Assembly: GCA_013365365.1 (NCBI GenBank)
Contig: JABVXU010000287.1
Coordinates: forward strand, 1 to 64,000
Origin: Cruorifilaria tuberocauda
Taxonomy: Eukaryota > Nematoda > Chromadorea > Rhabditida > Onchocercidae
DNA length: 64,000 nucleotides
Reading direction: 5' to 3'
The notes beneath the pieces were generated by a model. It saw only the letters and a program-made list of their open reading frames with translations. It was not told the DNA's origin and ran no database searches. The translations under genes were made by a program, and so were the position numbers. Of the stretch, positions 1-12,950 are shown piece by piece. Position 1 is the stretch's first letter. Each line of letters opens with the position of its first letter.

Positions 1-1924
1 AGTAAGTGAAATTAATAGTGAGAAATAATAATAAATGGAAGAAATTCAAAACATTTTAAAAAGAAAGAAAAATAAAAAAAGGAAGCAAATGCTTTGCTTA
101 ATTAATATATAACGTTATTTGTTTATTTTCTTACATAAACAAAACGATTTGATCGACTTATTCCTTCCTTATCACTGAATTATCTTAATAGCCTTAGCTA
201 ATGAATGTATAGATAAACTATCAAAAGTCAAGCATAATTAAATCTTAAAGATTACATCGGTCATTTTCAATGATCTCATTTCGATGGTATTTTAATTGGT
301 AATTGGTAATTGAAGAATAAACTAAAATTGACCTTAACTTGGCTACAATAACCATACAGTATTACTTGATTAGCAGTAATATTAGATCGATCGAAAAATT
401 CTGATCACTTCGTTCCTTTTACTATACACCTTGATGAGGTAATTAAACTGCTCTTCATTTCCTAATTTCTCTCAAAATAAAAGCATTCTTCTTACTCCAT
501 TAATTCAATTTCCCTACCCTCTTTTGAAATTTATGGAAGCAATATTTTCGTCGATTGCGCCTATGATTTGTGATTTGTGACAAACTGCTCGATACAGACT
601 ATTATGATTTTTATCAAGTCCTCTTTCAAAATTCTTATCAATGTCTTCTTATCAAACTTATCAAAAGTTTCATACCAGTTCATCTAATAACTAGTACTTT
701 TGTCAGCATGCTTATGAGCAGTTTCTTTTCTTATCATTTGAATGGATCATAATGCTACCAATATCAACATATTAACTGATTGCATTAGATGTTTCCACGA
801 AATGTAACAATAGAAATATATTCGAATTTAAGATTTGATGGAAACTATGATAATAGCAATTTTAGTTAAATTTTAAATTTAAATTCACAGAAAAACTACT
901 AACAGGAATTTACAATAATATTTCCATAGAATGTTTTATTTATTTTAACTCATATTGTTGGAACATTTTTCAAAATATTAGATAGAATAGAATAAGACAA
1001 ATTGTAATTAAATAAACTTATTTAAAACTTCATAAAGAATGTGATAATAATGTTTATCATTAACGTGTGAATATTAAAAGGAAGGAATTTAAATCTATAA
1101 AATGAGTAAAATGAACATATGAAGAGAAAAAATAAGTTGAGATATTTTCATTGATTGCTTGATTTTTTGTTATATATAAAAACCTTGAATACACGGTGAC
1201 GTTTAGGTTTTTTATTAAAATTCAAGTAAAAAAAGTAATTATTTTCAAAAGATAGCGAATTGAGTGAAAAAACTGGTTTTGAGTCATTTCAAACGCAAGT
1301 AATGTATAATGAATGTCTATGTCTATGAGTAAGTACTCAGAAAAGAAAAACCAGGAATAAACAATTGAAACGATAAATGAGTACTGAAGTATTTAAGTAT
1401 TAAACGAATAAGTGCAGTCTATATGTAGATAAAAAATACTAATACATGACAAATATGATAAAACAAGTCGATTATTAATGATTTTTAGAATTAAATAAGT
1501 AAATATTTGAAATAATGACATTATAAATCGAAATTTGAATTGCAAGCTTAGGCATCAATGTGTAATTAAATTAAACTGAATATTTTTAAAAAAGGAATAT
1601 AAGAGGTCTTGCAAAAGGACTCAATCACAGCATTTACTTTAAGAATATTTTCTTTGAAAATGAAAATTTTATCGAGTGGCGAAAAATTTTGCAGAGCGAA
1701 AGAAATAAGAAGTTTATCAATTTTACGAACAAGGCTTTCAAGCATTATCAGATTGTTGGATTCCTTTGTTTCTTCGCTTTGGACTCGAATAAAATTAAAA
1801 CTCAAAGAAATTCAATATAGTAAAAAAAGATTTTCTGTTTTTATTGTATAACATAAGAGCATACATTGAACCGATCAGAGAGAAATGATGATTGAATCAT
1901 TTATATTTCAAATAGCGATGACTT

Positions 1925-1948
1925 TCTCTCTCTCTCTCTCTCTCTCTC
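1925..1948. repeat. (TC)n microsatellite
   Basis: About twelve uninterrupted TC dinucleotides. It falls inside a chance open frame, where it would read as alternating Ser/Leu, so that frame should not be trusted. Confidence 0.95.
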
Positions 1949-4900
1949 AACTAATGTGTTCAAATTCACTTCAGGCTCCAAAGATTGGTAAAAATAAAAA
2001 TTTTATTCGAAAAAAGGTAGAACGAGTGTCTTTCAGAATATTAAGTAATATTAAAGAAGTGGGAAAATGAAGAATGAAAGCTTTCCTTTCATTTCGATTT
2101 CAGTCACATTTTAATTTTGCTCCCTCTCTCTCTCGAAAGTAAAGAAACGGAGAGATGGAAGAGCCGGAAAAGAAAGTTGAAAAACCGGTCTTTCTAAAAT
2201 TTATGAAAAAAAGGCAATCTTTTTCCTTGAACTGACAGCAACATCACTTTTTTTTCGGAAAAAAAGCTAGTTTTCAATTTTAATAAACGGGAAAAAACAA
2301 AAAAAGAATGAAAAGTAGTTTTTATTCTTCAAAAAATTAATTTCAAGTTTGGAAGAGAGAATAAACAATACTTATGCATGATCATTATAATTATGAATAA
2401 TTAATTTATAAGAAAAATAAAAGAAAGGGTAATGATACGCAACATTTCGGTGGAGTTTGAACGAAATTTGTTGAAATAACGATGATAAAATGTCAAATTT
2501 TAATTCTGTAATTAAATTGTTTCATTTTATTTATCAAATCTAACCAACGAAGCATTCTCTACTACTTCCCAACAATGTTTGGAAAATTTCCTTAATTTAT
2601 TTTCTAACTCAGTTTTAGAAATTCTCGTAAAATTTTTGATGATAAGCAAAATATTAGATATATTGTTTAGATTCCTATGAAATCTCATACAAAATTATCT
2701 CGCTTCGTCACCGAAAACTGGTTAGCAAGTTATGCAACGTATGGTTTGTCTCGAAGATTTCTTTGCATAGCGAAGGAACCGACGATATCGCCCATCTGAT
2801 CGATCGAGACATTTGCATAATCATCAATCAGAAATGATTGATACTGACAAATTAAAAATGTTGGCTACTCATTGATTTATTAATTTGCGTCTCAACAAAC
2901 AAAACAATCATAACAATAAAAATTTCAAAAAAATAAAGTGATCAATAACAACTAATTTGTTTATAATTTTTCGCTTATTTTAAGGCTAAATCAATAAATG
3001 TTCGTTATTCTGGAGTACTGAAATTAGTAAATGAAAGCTTCCAAGGTGACTTCTTAACTTTTCAACATGTTTTTTCGCATGTGAAATGTTATTTTAAGGA
3101 AAAATTCTCGACAGAAAGCCAAGAGTTGTTTAATGAGTTACTAATGACAACTGATTCCGGTTTCTTCTTTTAAAATGTTCTAAAACGACTCGAAATTAAA
3201 TTCATGAATATAACCGTTATCATTTCAAACGTTGTCGTTAACCGTGGGATGATAGTTGATTAAAATAAACGATCATAAGAATTTTGATGCTGGCTAGACG
3301 TTTTGACCTGTTTGGAACAAGTAAATAGTAGCGTGCTAATCACTGAATTTTAGAGTTATCTGAAGGAAATACACAAATGGCCTCAAATTTCATGAAGCAA
3401 TAAAAGTGCAAATTGATAACTATTGATGTTATCTTATTCAATACAAAAATTTACTAAATTTGTATCAGTTCACACTTTAATCAAAATGCATAAATTAAAT
3501 TAGCAATTATCATTGGAAAATTTTAATCTTTTTTGCGACAATTAATTGAAAATAATTTCAATTTGAATTACTCAAACTTATTTATAATGTGCAAACGAAT
3601 TGCAAAAAAATGTTATCAAATTTTTTTTTTCGCAGAAATTATTAAAAATTTGATAAAACTGACAGATTCATACAAAAATTCAGTTTGGGATTTGCAGTAA
3701 ACATGGAAGAGTTGGAAAAATTCCTTTGGAAATTTAGTTATTAGTGAGTTATAGCTGCCAAATTTTAGCTTCAACTAAAAATTTATACATTTTCTATATA
3801 TTAACGAATATCTAATTCATTAAACATTAATTATTCAAAAGTCTTTCCTCTTCATCTTTCCATTAGATTTGTATGTTATTCTTTGTTGCAAGTGCACAAC
3901 CTTTAACCTTTGGGATAAGCACCATTTTCACTAATTAAAATATTCTCATGAAACAACATCAACAGCAATAATAAATAACTACCGTAATCAGCTTTTACCG
4001 ATATCTTTTACCCGCAACCTTATTTCCCATTAATAGCTAATGACAACACAATGAAGCGATCCGTACTTCTTCTGTTTAGTGTAATTATACCGAAAACCGG
4101 AATCATTTGTCCTAATTATTTCTTAGATGAATACGTAAACTGCATCACTGAATGGTACTCATTTGTTGCTGTTCGAATTTATCCAGTTCAATTTGACAAT
4201 CAATTTTAAAATTTGGATAATGGGAATTAACTAAGCACCAATAATTTATTACACTTTTTGAAAAGATGAATTACTTGGGTGAAAGTTTTTGACAGTTAAA
4301 AAATGCTGTATGGCTCGGAAGAACTGTTGAATTATTGTATTACATGACATATTTAAGAGATCGGTTGAAATGGAATGACAAAATTGAAATAATATATTCA
4401 AATTATCCTTGAACTGATTAATATTCAAATTTAATTTGACAACATAAATCTAATAAATGACCGATTAAACTCATTATCTGTATTGCATGGAAGTAATTGT
4501 TTCAACCAATAATAGAAAAATATTTAAAAACTAGAAATGTTCACGCCTAGTGATTATCATTCTTAAAAATTGAACTGGAATGAAAATTTGAGAGTCTTTT
4601 CAAAATTAGCTAATGAAAGTGGAGGCAGTTGAATATATTTTCTTGCTTTCGAAGGATAAGTTCATACCTAAAAAAACTCTTATTCTTTTTTCTCTCCACT
4701 ATCAAATGGGAATATGATTTCAAATGTGTCTTCCTCTTTTTTCCTCAATTAACAGTACAATCCAAGAAATGAGAGACAACGTTAGCTATTTCTTCTGTTT
4801 CAACCGCAAATTTAAAATAGAGAAACTTGATTTAAAAGTTAAAAAATAAATTTTAGAAATTCTAAATCATTCAAACAGTAACATAAATTTGGTATGATAA

Positions 4901-6656
4901 AAAACTTCCAAAAAACTCTCAAGAAGGGAATATCATGAAGAAAATCTTAATCAGTCAGAACTATAAAATACAGTGGAGCAGAAATTTCATTTCGAAACAT
5001 TAAATCGTTTACTTATATAATATCAATCAGTAGCATATACCATCATTATTATCATTATGCTCATTATTAACATCGACAATGAAAGTTATTCAAGCAGTAT
5101 AATAAACGCTTATCTTTTTAGCTTACTTTGCTTACTTGTTTCTGTTGCTTGGCTAATTAGTCACATTCACTGTAGACAAAAGGAACAGATAGAGTAAATG
5201 AGGAATTGAAAATATTTCTCCTCTCATTTCCGTATCACAAAGAATTTCAGGTTGCAAGCAAAAAGAAAAGGTTTGAAGTCTGGATTTTTATTGAAAATCA
5301 AAAAACTTCTTCAATTAGAGCACATTAAAATTGAATTAATTTTCCTTCTTTCTTCAAATGACCTCTATTCCATTAAATTCGACACCTAATAACAGAGAAA
5401 AAACAAAATAGAAAACTTGTTTTTGCTCTATTATCAAAGGTTACTTAATTTTTTTTCATCATATCATTTAACAAAATCAGTGATTGAACAGGAAAAAAGA
5501 GCAAGGAAATGGAAGAGGGGGAAGTGTTAGCAGAGAGAAAATTGTATTGCAATTTAACAAATGTTTCAAAATTGCAGTCAATCGATCCCTAAAAAAATGA
5601 AAAAATACTTTAAATCTTTCCGTACATATGTTGACGTGTAAAAAAGAATCACGTCACCGATAGAAGAAAACATTTAAGAAATTTTATATGAAATTGAAGA
5701 TTAGAGAAAATGATCAGTTTTAACTTGCTATTTTCATTTATTCAACTTTATTATTTTTTTGTTAATTCATGCCATAATGATATTTGTCCACTGTTTTTAC
5801 AGGAAGAATCTTTTAAGTAACAGAAAAAGGAAATACGGAATAGCAAAATACCGTCATTCTTTTTTTTCCGGGAAATTAACTAACTGAGTCTAGTAACGGA
5901 TAATGAAATTAATGAATTAGAGAAAACCCCGTGGAAGTGCAAAAGAACATTTACATTCTTTTCTGCTTTTTTATCTTTTTTTTCTCTCCCTTGCAAAATT
6001 CATACACTAAAGACATTTCGCTCAATACGTAAAATTTACAACAGTGAAAAAAACTTGAGTATACACAAGCTAATAAATTGTTATCAGTATGACGTAAATT
6101 TGAAATTTCGAGAAATAGTTGAAATATTTAGTATCATACGCTTGGAAATAATAAATCCAAGCTTATCGAGTTCTTTAGGCTGCTATGTCTGGTGCAGTAA
6201 ATATTACGTTAACACTCGGCCTATCACTTCCCAGGTTTCTTTCTTTTTGTCTTTCTGAGTGAAATCCCACATAGACGTATTGGTACAGGAATAAGAAATA
6301 CTGAATCTCTGGTATTATCAGAAACTGTTCTTTCTATCAACTTGAACTGATTTTACCCCGCTCGCTATTCCTTCCTCGATTTTTTTGCTTATTCTCTCGG
6401 GGGAAAAATTACAACTGGAAAAGCATTCTAATATAGAAAAAGGCTAAAAGTCAAAAAAAGACAAGAAGCAGCAGAGTGCGTGGTGAAATGATACATAAAA
6501 TAAACAAGTCATCAAAATTCGATCTCTTTAACTTTAAAGTCGTCTTTCCCATACTTGATTCTTCTTATCAAATAAACAATAACTATGGGAAACAACAACA
6601 ATATTACTGTATGCATACTGAACTCAGAAACTATTTTAAAGTAATATATTACTACC

Positions 6657-7021
6657 GTTTACATGTCCTCTCTTACATTCATTACAATTACAAGTGATAA
6701 TAATTAATGATAATAGATGGGAAAGTATATGGGATGGATGAGTGTGAGTGATGAATGAATGATTGCTAATTACAAACATTTCAAATAATTGATGTAAACT
6801 TTTTTTAATTTTTGTTAGCACATCTGTTTTATTATCAAATATTTTAAACTGAATTATTTATAGAAAGAAAATTTTACTTAACCTAAAACTTACAGTTTAA
6901 CAAAGTAATTAATAATATAATGGGAATCTAATTTTAAAAAGGGAGAAAAAAGATAACAAAGTTATTTATTTCATATATTTAGCGTCTGTTTACACGTCCT
7001 CTCTTTCACTCATTACAATTA
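6657..7021. repeat. two-copy diverged direct repeat
   Basis: A 34-bp block at 6,657-6,690 recurs at 6,988-7,021 with 31 of 34 positions identical. Weaker similarity continues for about 25 bp downstream once a roughly 20-bp gap is allowed. The first 20 bases differ only by one T/C change. No terminal repeats or coding content were seen in the interval between the copies. Confidence 0.75.
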
Positions 7022-7357
7022 ATTGTAATAGATTGGGAGATATATTTCATAATCACTTCTAATAGAAATTGCAAGTTTACTTATTATTTTATAAATATGC
7101 TTGATCGAGATTGTATTCAAAGAGTTTGTATTTTATAGCTTATATATGCTTGAAATGGTTTCATAAAAAATTTCTGTAAACAAATAAATAAATAAAAGAA
7201 TAAGGAAAGCGAAATGATGATGGGAAAGATGAAATTGAAATTGGGAACATCTAGCAAGTTATTAGAGAGAAAAGTTGATCATCAAACATCAGATGTGAAC
7301 AGAACTCTTGCCTGACTGATTTCATGACGGTTGCGAAGGTTGTTGCAAGAGGAGAAA

Positions 7358-7427
7358 GATGATGATTGTGATAGTGGTGATAGCGATGATGATGATGATG
7401 ATTGCGGTGATTGTGATGGTGTGGATG
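7358..7427. repeat. GAT/GTG-rich imperfect trinucleotide tract
   Basis: A run of GATGATGAT units with interspersed GTGAT/GATTG units. On the minus strand it reads as a Ser/Pro/Gln-rich open frame, which is the likely reason for the long frame there. Confidence 0.8.
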
Positions 7428-8197
7428 AAAGGAAAGCAGGTGAAAGTGAAACTTTTTTTAGATTCTTGAAGAGATTCAGATTTCTCGTCTTATTCCTCCT
7501 TTTCATTTGAATTTCATATATTCAGAAAGAAACACTTCTATTTCACCAATTTCATTCACTCTGATAAGAATAGCTTTTTCTTTTTTTCCAGTTTCGCAAA
7601 ACTCTAATCTATCGATTGTTTCATAGCAAAAAAATAACAAAATTTCAGATTTGGTTATTATAGAAATATAGGTTCTTCCCCAGTCTTCTTCCAAAAACCT
7701 CTGTAAATTCTCTCGGAAAATGCAACATGCATATTTCATGGAGAGAAAGAAATATGAAAGGAAGAGAAAGGGAAAGAGAAAGAAAAAGAAAGAGTCTCTT
7801 AAACAAAAGAGAAAGAAGGGAAAATTAAAAAATGAATTAATCACAGTGATATAAAATGGAGTAAAAGATTGGGAAGCAGAATGGATTCGAAAATTGATAA
7901 CGATGATGGGAAGTAAACAATTTAAAAAATATAAGTGAAAAAAGGGGTAAAAGCTACGAAAGCTTATCCAACTGATAAGCTGATAAATGTTTCTGTACGA
8001 TACATATTAATTTCCTTTGAATTAATTGAAGACAATTGTTGATAATTCCCTTTTCACAAATTATTTATGTTTTCGATGATCAATGGTAAAAATAAAAATT
8101 ATCGAGAGATTTCACTAATAGAAAAAATGAAGCAATAAATGGCCTACAATAGAAGAAACGGTGATATTAGACAAGGAAGAAATTTCACTGATAAATA

Positions 8198-8400
8198 ACA
8201 CAGTAATAGTGCAATGAAATAAACAACAAGACAACAAATAACATATAATAAACAAACAAATGGAGAAACAAGTAGCAACGTGCAACAAACAAAGATAATA
8301 AAAAAGCAAACAATTAACAGTACGAGCAGGCAAACGGGCAGACAAATAAACAATACGCAATAAACAAATAAACAAAGGAATAAACGATAGCAATAAATAG
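8198..8400. repeat. degenerate ACAA/ATAAAC-rich repeat region
   Basis: The plus strand is almost devoid of T-runs and is built from variants of AATAAACAAAC, ACAACAA and GTGCAATRAA. The same vocabulary (for example GTGCAATGAAATAAACAACA here) recurs around 62,475-62,620, which suggests a shared, decayed repeat family. The composition removes stop codons on the minus strand and creates a spurious 170-codon open frame at 8,115-8,627. Confidence 0.5.
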
Positions 8401-8762
8401 ATTGATTTCAATGGTTGAATATGATTTTTCCGCACGAAATGTTTCACTGGCAGAATGAATGCAACGAAAGGAAGAGAGAAAAAAAGAAAAGGAAAATTCC
8501 TCGGACCCTCCCCCGCTGCTTCCCGATGATAATTGATAGAAGATGGATTGATAGGTTTATGACATAAACATTCAATATAAAATATACATATATTCATTAT
8601 AAATGGCAATAAAGGACCTTTCACCAACAGAAAATAATACCAAAATAGTGGTAATGATAATAGTCATTTTCCTCTTTTTACTTCACCTCTTCCTTCTGCT
8701 CTCCTCATTGATTCTCAATCGAATCATACCTGAATCAAACAGAGTTTTCAACATACTCCCTT

Positions 8763-8786
8763 TCTCTCTCTCTCTCTCTCTCTCTC
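8763..8786. repeat. (TC)n microsatellite
   Basis: About twelve TC dinucleotides, uninterrupted, followed by CTTCC. Confidence 0.95.
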
Positions 8787-8908
8787 CTTCCTTAGAAATG
8801 GAAGTAAGTAATCAAATATGTTAGCAATGGTTGATTCTTTCGTCATTATCAAATTTTAATAAAAAGGAAATTTCACTCACCACGTGCATGCTACATCCTT
8901 ATTCTTAT

Positions 8909-8982
8909 CCTTCATTTCATCCCATTCATTCCATTTCCATTCATTTCATTTCATTTCGTTTCATTTCTATTCATTCATTCCC
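8909..8982. repeat. (CATTT)n-type pentanucleotide tract
   Basis: Imperfect tandem CATTT/CATTC/TATTC units. No coding or structural meaning was seen beyond the simple repeat. Confidence 0.85.
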
Positions 8983-9175
8983 CTTTGGATCGTTAATATA
9001 AATTTGGCGATAACAACAACAGCTGTCATCCATTCAATCCCGATACTTCCCTTCCTATCACGTCTTTAAATTTCCAAACATATGCTCTATTTTTATAACA
9101 GAATCATTGTTGCGTCCTCTCTTTTTTCTTCAGAATTTCATTTTGTTAAATATTTTTCTTTTTTTGAAAAAGAAT

Positions 9176-9210
9176 AGAAGAGAGAGAGGGAGAGAGAGAG
9201 TGAGAGAAGA
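9176..9210. repeat. (GA)n imperfect microsatellite
   Basis: AGAG units interrupted by GGG and GTG. Purine-only on the plus strand. Confidence 0.9.
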
Positions 9211-10121
9211 AAAATGAAAGAAAGGAGTGTTGATAAAATGAATGGGAAATTTTCTCCTGTCCTAATACTACTCCTATCTCGTGAATATTTTATCAATTTA
9301 TTTCATTAAACATTTCCCAATAAAAAAATCAGCCAGACCTCTGACCTTTGCACTACAGTTGTCTGCCTGTCACTTCTTGATATTTTTGAAGCAGTGTGAA
9401 AAGAGGAAGAGAGAATAAAAGATGGGAAAAAATGAAGTGACAATAGCTAATTGATTCACTGATCTCGAGGTAATCTATTCTTCATTCCTCCTACCGATGG
9501 ATTGCAGTGATCGGATAAACGGCATTTACGGTATTTGATGACTTGTTGAAGTCTTTGAAGTGAAACAATAACGGAAACGGATGGAATGACGTATGTTTCC
9601 ATCCTGCTAAGCTTAATGAATGATGCAAAGGATAATTCTACCAACGAGCTGTATCACAATTTACTATAAGTAGCTAAGTTCTTCAGGAAATTCAAACCTG
9701 CAATTCTATGACTCGCACATCTAATTTTAATCTATAGTTTATCAGTTGATAAGCAATAGTTTTCATAATGTTAAGTTACAGCTATACATGTACTGATCAA
9801 TTAAAAAATTTAATTTCAATCGAAACTAACCTTTCCTTCCAGTTAACAATAATAAATGGATAAATTATTCATGAAATATTTTAGATCTAATTAATTAACT
9901 AATAATAATCATTCTACAGTATATTCATGCAAGCATAATATTTCCACAATTATTAACTTTTTTAAGAACCAGCAGGTTTCAATCGCTCGAAGTTAGTCAA
10001 CACGGCAACATTTCCGGCAGGAAGGAAAGGTAAAAGGAATGAAAGGGACAAACACAGCAAACATCAAAATATATTCAAACACGTAATTTCAGTCTGATCA
10101 ATGGTCATTTAGATGCAAAAA

Positions 10122-10206
10122 CATACACACACACTATCACGCACAGACACGCACGCACGCATGCAGACACGTGCAGACATATACACAAAGAACACACAAC
10201 ACATAC
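10122..10206. repeat. CA/CG-rich imperfect repeat
   Basis: ACACAC, ACGCACGC and CAGACACG units in tandem. A simple-sequence tract with alternating purine-pyrimidine character. Confidence 0.8.
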
Positions 10207-10675
10207 CGATTAGATGCAAATAATTTGAGATTTGAGATGAGGGGAATTCCGAAGAACAAGTTTCCCTCAGTTTGAGAGAATTGTACCTGACAAGTTACTA
10301 TTTTCCACAATACTACTGCTACAACAAGTTCTGTGCAGTGTTGGAAGTATCAGATCCATTCATAAACATATAAATAAGAGTAGAATGAAAATTCAATTTC
10401 GAAATATTATTGAATACAGTTTAGTTTTGGTTTTAATGAGTGACAGGTTTAACTGAAGCATAAACTGAATGATACTGTCTAGTTCTTTAGTTCTGATTTA
10501 ATCAGCTAATAGCATTCATATATTGCAGGTGTTTGTTGAAAACTGAAATCTGTCAAGAATTATTCGTGAGTTAATTGAAATATTTAAATTCAGTTATATG
10601 GATATGATTGCAATAACAAAATAATATGTAATGCTTAATCCACAGAAACATGGAAATCTATCAACTGTTTCTGTA

Positions 10676-11180
10676 TCATGATTGCGCATGCATCGAGGTT
10701 AACTCTGAGTATGGCATGCGGATGCGGAAGATAAAGTACATGTACAGATGAGTAATCTGAATGAGAATGAAAAACACGGGGGACAGACAGGAATGGAAGG
10801 ATGGCTGATAAGCTCGGAGAGGTGCCAGCTGGAAGTTAAGTTGAAAATAGGGCGGACAGTTGTCGCTGATACGGCAGGGGTGAAAATTCACTGGTATCAC
10901 TGGCAGCATTTCAAATTTCAACTCTCCAGTGAACTCGAGTGCTTCCCGCCATATTTGCTCCAACTCCTATCATACAAATGATAAATTCGTTCTTTGTCTC
11001 AGAAGCTTGAGAAGAGCATCGATTGAGAGTGGAGTCGGATAGTGGAAATGTATGGCACGCCGATGATCGCGGCGGCAGATCCATCCACCCTCCGCACTGA
11101 TACCACTCGTCGGTCCGATCGGCAGATCGCTAACTGCCTCTTCAATTGCTTACTTTCGTTGGCTCTTTTTTCAAAAGTCC
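10676..11180. other. G+C-rich island, coding status unresolved
   Basis: This segment of about 500 bp stands out from its surroundings by its density of G, C and CpG. Open frames exist on both strands: 77 codons plus at 10,748-10,981, 95 codons minus at 10,676-10,963, and 67 codons plus starting at 11,042. The last opens with many codons ending in G or C. I recognise no domain and cannot tell strand or frame. It may be a promoter, a first exon, a gene fragment or foreign DNA. No splice chain to a recognisable gene could be drawn. Confidence 0.35.
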
Positions 11181-12902
11181 GTCTTTTATTTGAAAGACTT
11201 CTAATTTCACATCCAACTCCTATTCTAATAAATGGCTATAGCTAACAGATCGACTCACTGATCAGTGGTTAGTTATCCATCAATATTTAATTTGTTTAAT
11301 TGAATGCATTCAAGATCATTTAATTATTCTACATGCATTCATCGATGAATTTCTCCGTATCAGATGTACGATACATGAATTATCAGTATGACTGGGATGT
11401 CGAGCGTTGACATGTGGAATCAATCGTGCAGAAGACATCACATTAGTTTCGAATTACAACCGGAGCTAAATTTAAAGAAAAAAGTGGTGATTAGGAAACG
11501 ATAAAGTCGAAAAATGAAGAAGACAAAAACATTTCTCCATTAACACCTATTGATAGAGGAAACTTTAATTATTGAGCCTGGAACCGTGGCTATTGTCAAA
11601 CATATATGTGCAGTAATTTTTCTATCCACATAATTTTGCCGTCATTGATGCTTGACAATAGAAGAAAAAAAATTTCTTTTGGTATTTTGTTGTAAGCATA
11701 AATTCAATTCGTTTTACCCACAGAAATGTAAGTAACTGAAAATTGAAATATTCAGTTCATTTTGCCTAAGAGACAAATGATTAGTTCCTTTAAATATGAA
11801 ATGAAATTTTGCTAGATTAACTAAAATAAATAGAGATGGGAAATCAAAAGTGAGTCCAGAGATGATGAAGCTAATATATATAAAGCATCGTTCTGCATTA
11901 GAATGGGAATGCCATGACAACCGATGAACCCATTCAGTTTGTTGGTAAGTTAGCATGCCCAAACAATTTTAATTAATTTTCCATTCTTTTTTCCATCTTT
12001 TTCAAATGATAAACCTAACTTATCCATCCTTGAATTCGTTTTACAGTACCCTGCCGCTTGTCATTACTGTCAATGAATTTAATGAAATTAAAAGTGCATT
12101 CACCTTGGAAAACTCTGCAGATTTTCTTCAATATTATTATAGTAATAATGGAAAGAGTTACAAAAAATCACTTAATGGAATTCTAGTATGAATTCTTTTC
12201 AGGGAAATTTACCAATTAAATGGAATGGTTAAGAATCAATGAAGTACTCATCATGTGATCGTTACAGTATATCAGAATTGAAAGAAGTGTCTATAACAGG
12301 ATTATATTCACAGCTGTAACACATGTTATTACATTCAATTACTCTTACGGGATCTGCAGAACTTCAGCTGTTTATGCATATAAATCAATTCCATTACATT
12401 TTGGATGTGATTGAAGCAACCAATAAGTGAAAAACTCAATCGGATTTACTCCGTTTACCTTAAATTTCTTGCAATAAACGAGAAAATTACTAAACTCATT
12501 ATAACTTATGATTTAACTTTTGGAAAAGATCGATCATTCTGTGCAAAAAGCAAATTAAATGTTTCTAAAATAGCAAATAAGGCAGAGGTTACGTGAAAAT
12601 TACGCCTGGTACTTGAGAAAAATGCCGAATAGTTAGAAAGGAGGAGGAAAAGGAAATCGCTGATTTCTATTCTTAATTTGCTATCCAATCGATGATTCGA
12701 TGATTTCTGTCCGATCAATGATTTCTATGATTTCCTTTCTGTCATATCATTTGATGGGAAAAAAGGGAAGATTGCATGAAATAAATGCGAATGATATCTT
12801 AAATTTATGATAGTCATTTGCCAATAACCTCATTTTGATGATTGATAATATTGAACTGGTCAAAACAAGCAGACAGATTGATAGCTTGACAAATGAACAC
12901 AA

Positions 12903-12950
12903 ACACACACACACACACACACACACATACACACACATGCACACATACAC
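12903..12950. repeat. (AC)n microsatellite
   Basis: Perfect AC repeat at 12,903-12,927, continuing imperfectly with ATAC/ATGC interruptions to about 12,950. Confidence 0.95.

Larger units (their letters stand above)
1..10660. other. gene-poor stretch, no recognisable gene
   Basis: I see no exon chain or recognisable domain on either strand. The stretch is AT-rich with homopolymer runs and simple repeats (TC, GA, GAT, CATTT, CA), which are listed separately. Open frames here are short or sit on biased sequence: the frames on the minus strand at 7,282-7,844 and 8,115-8,627 are the longest and are discussed under rejected items. A small duplicated block (6,657-6,690 and 6,988-7,021) and a G+C-richer patch at about 2,700-2,830 are reported as findings. 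It could be intergenic DNA or part of a long intron of a gene outside the window. Confidence 0.6.

Noticed and set aside
7282..7844. Two overlapping minus-strand open frames (74 and 113 codons)
   Set aside because: One is a Ser/Pro run from a GAT repeat and the other begins in a polypyrimidine tract. The middle part (about 7,506-7,700) looks mildly protein-like, but no family, splice sites or start could be supported.
8115..8627. 170-codon open frame on the minus strand
   Set aside because: It covers an ACAA/ATAAAC-rich plus-strand tract that removes minus-strand stops. The product is Leu/Cys/Ile-rich with no motif and has no splice context.
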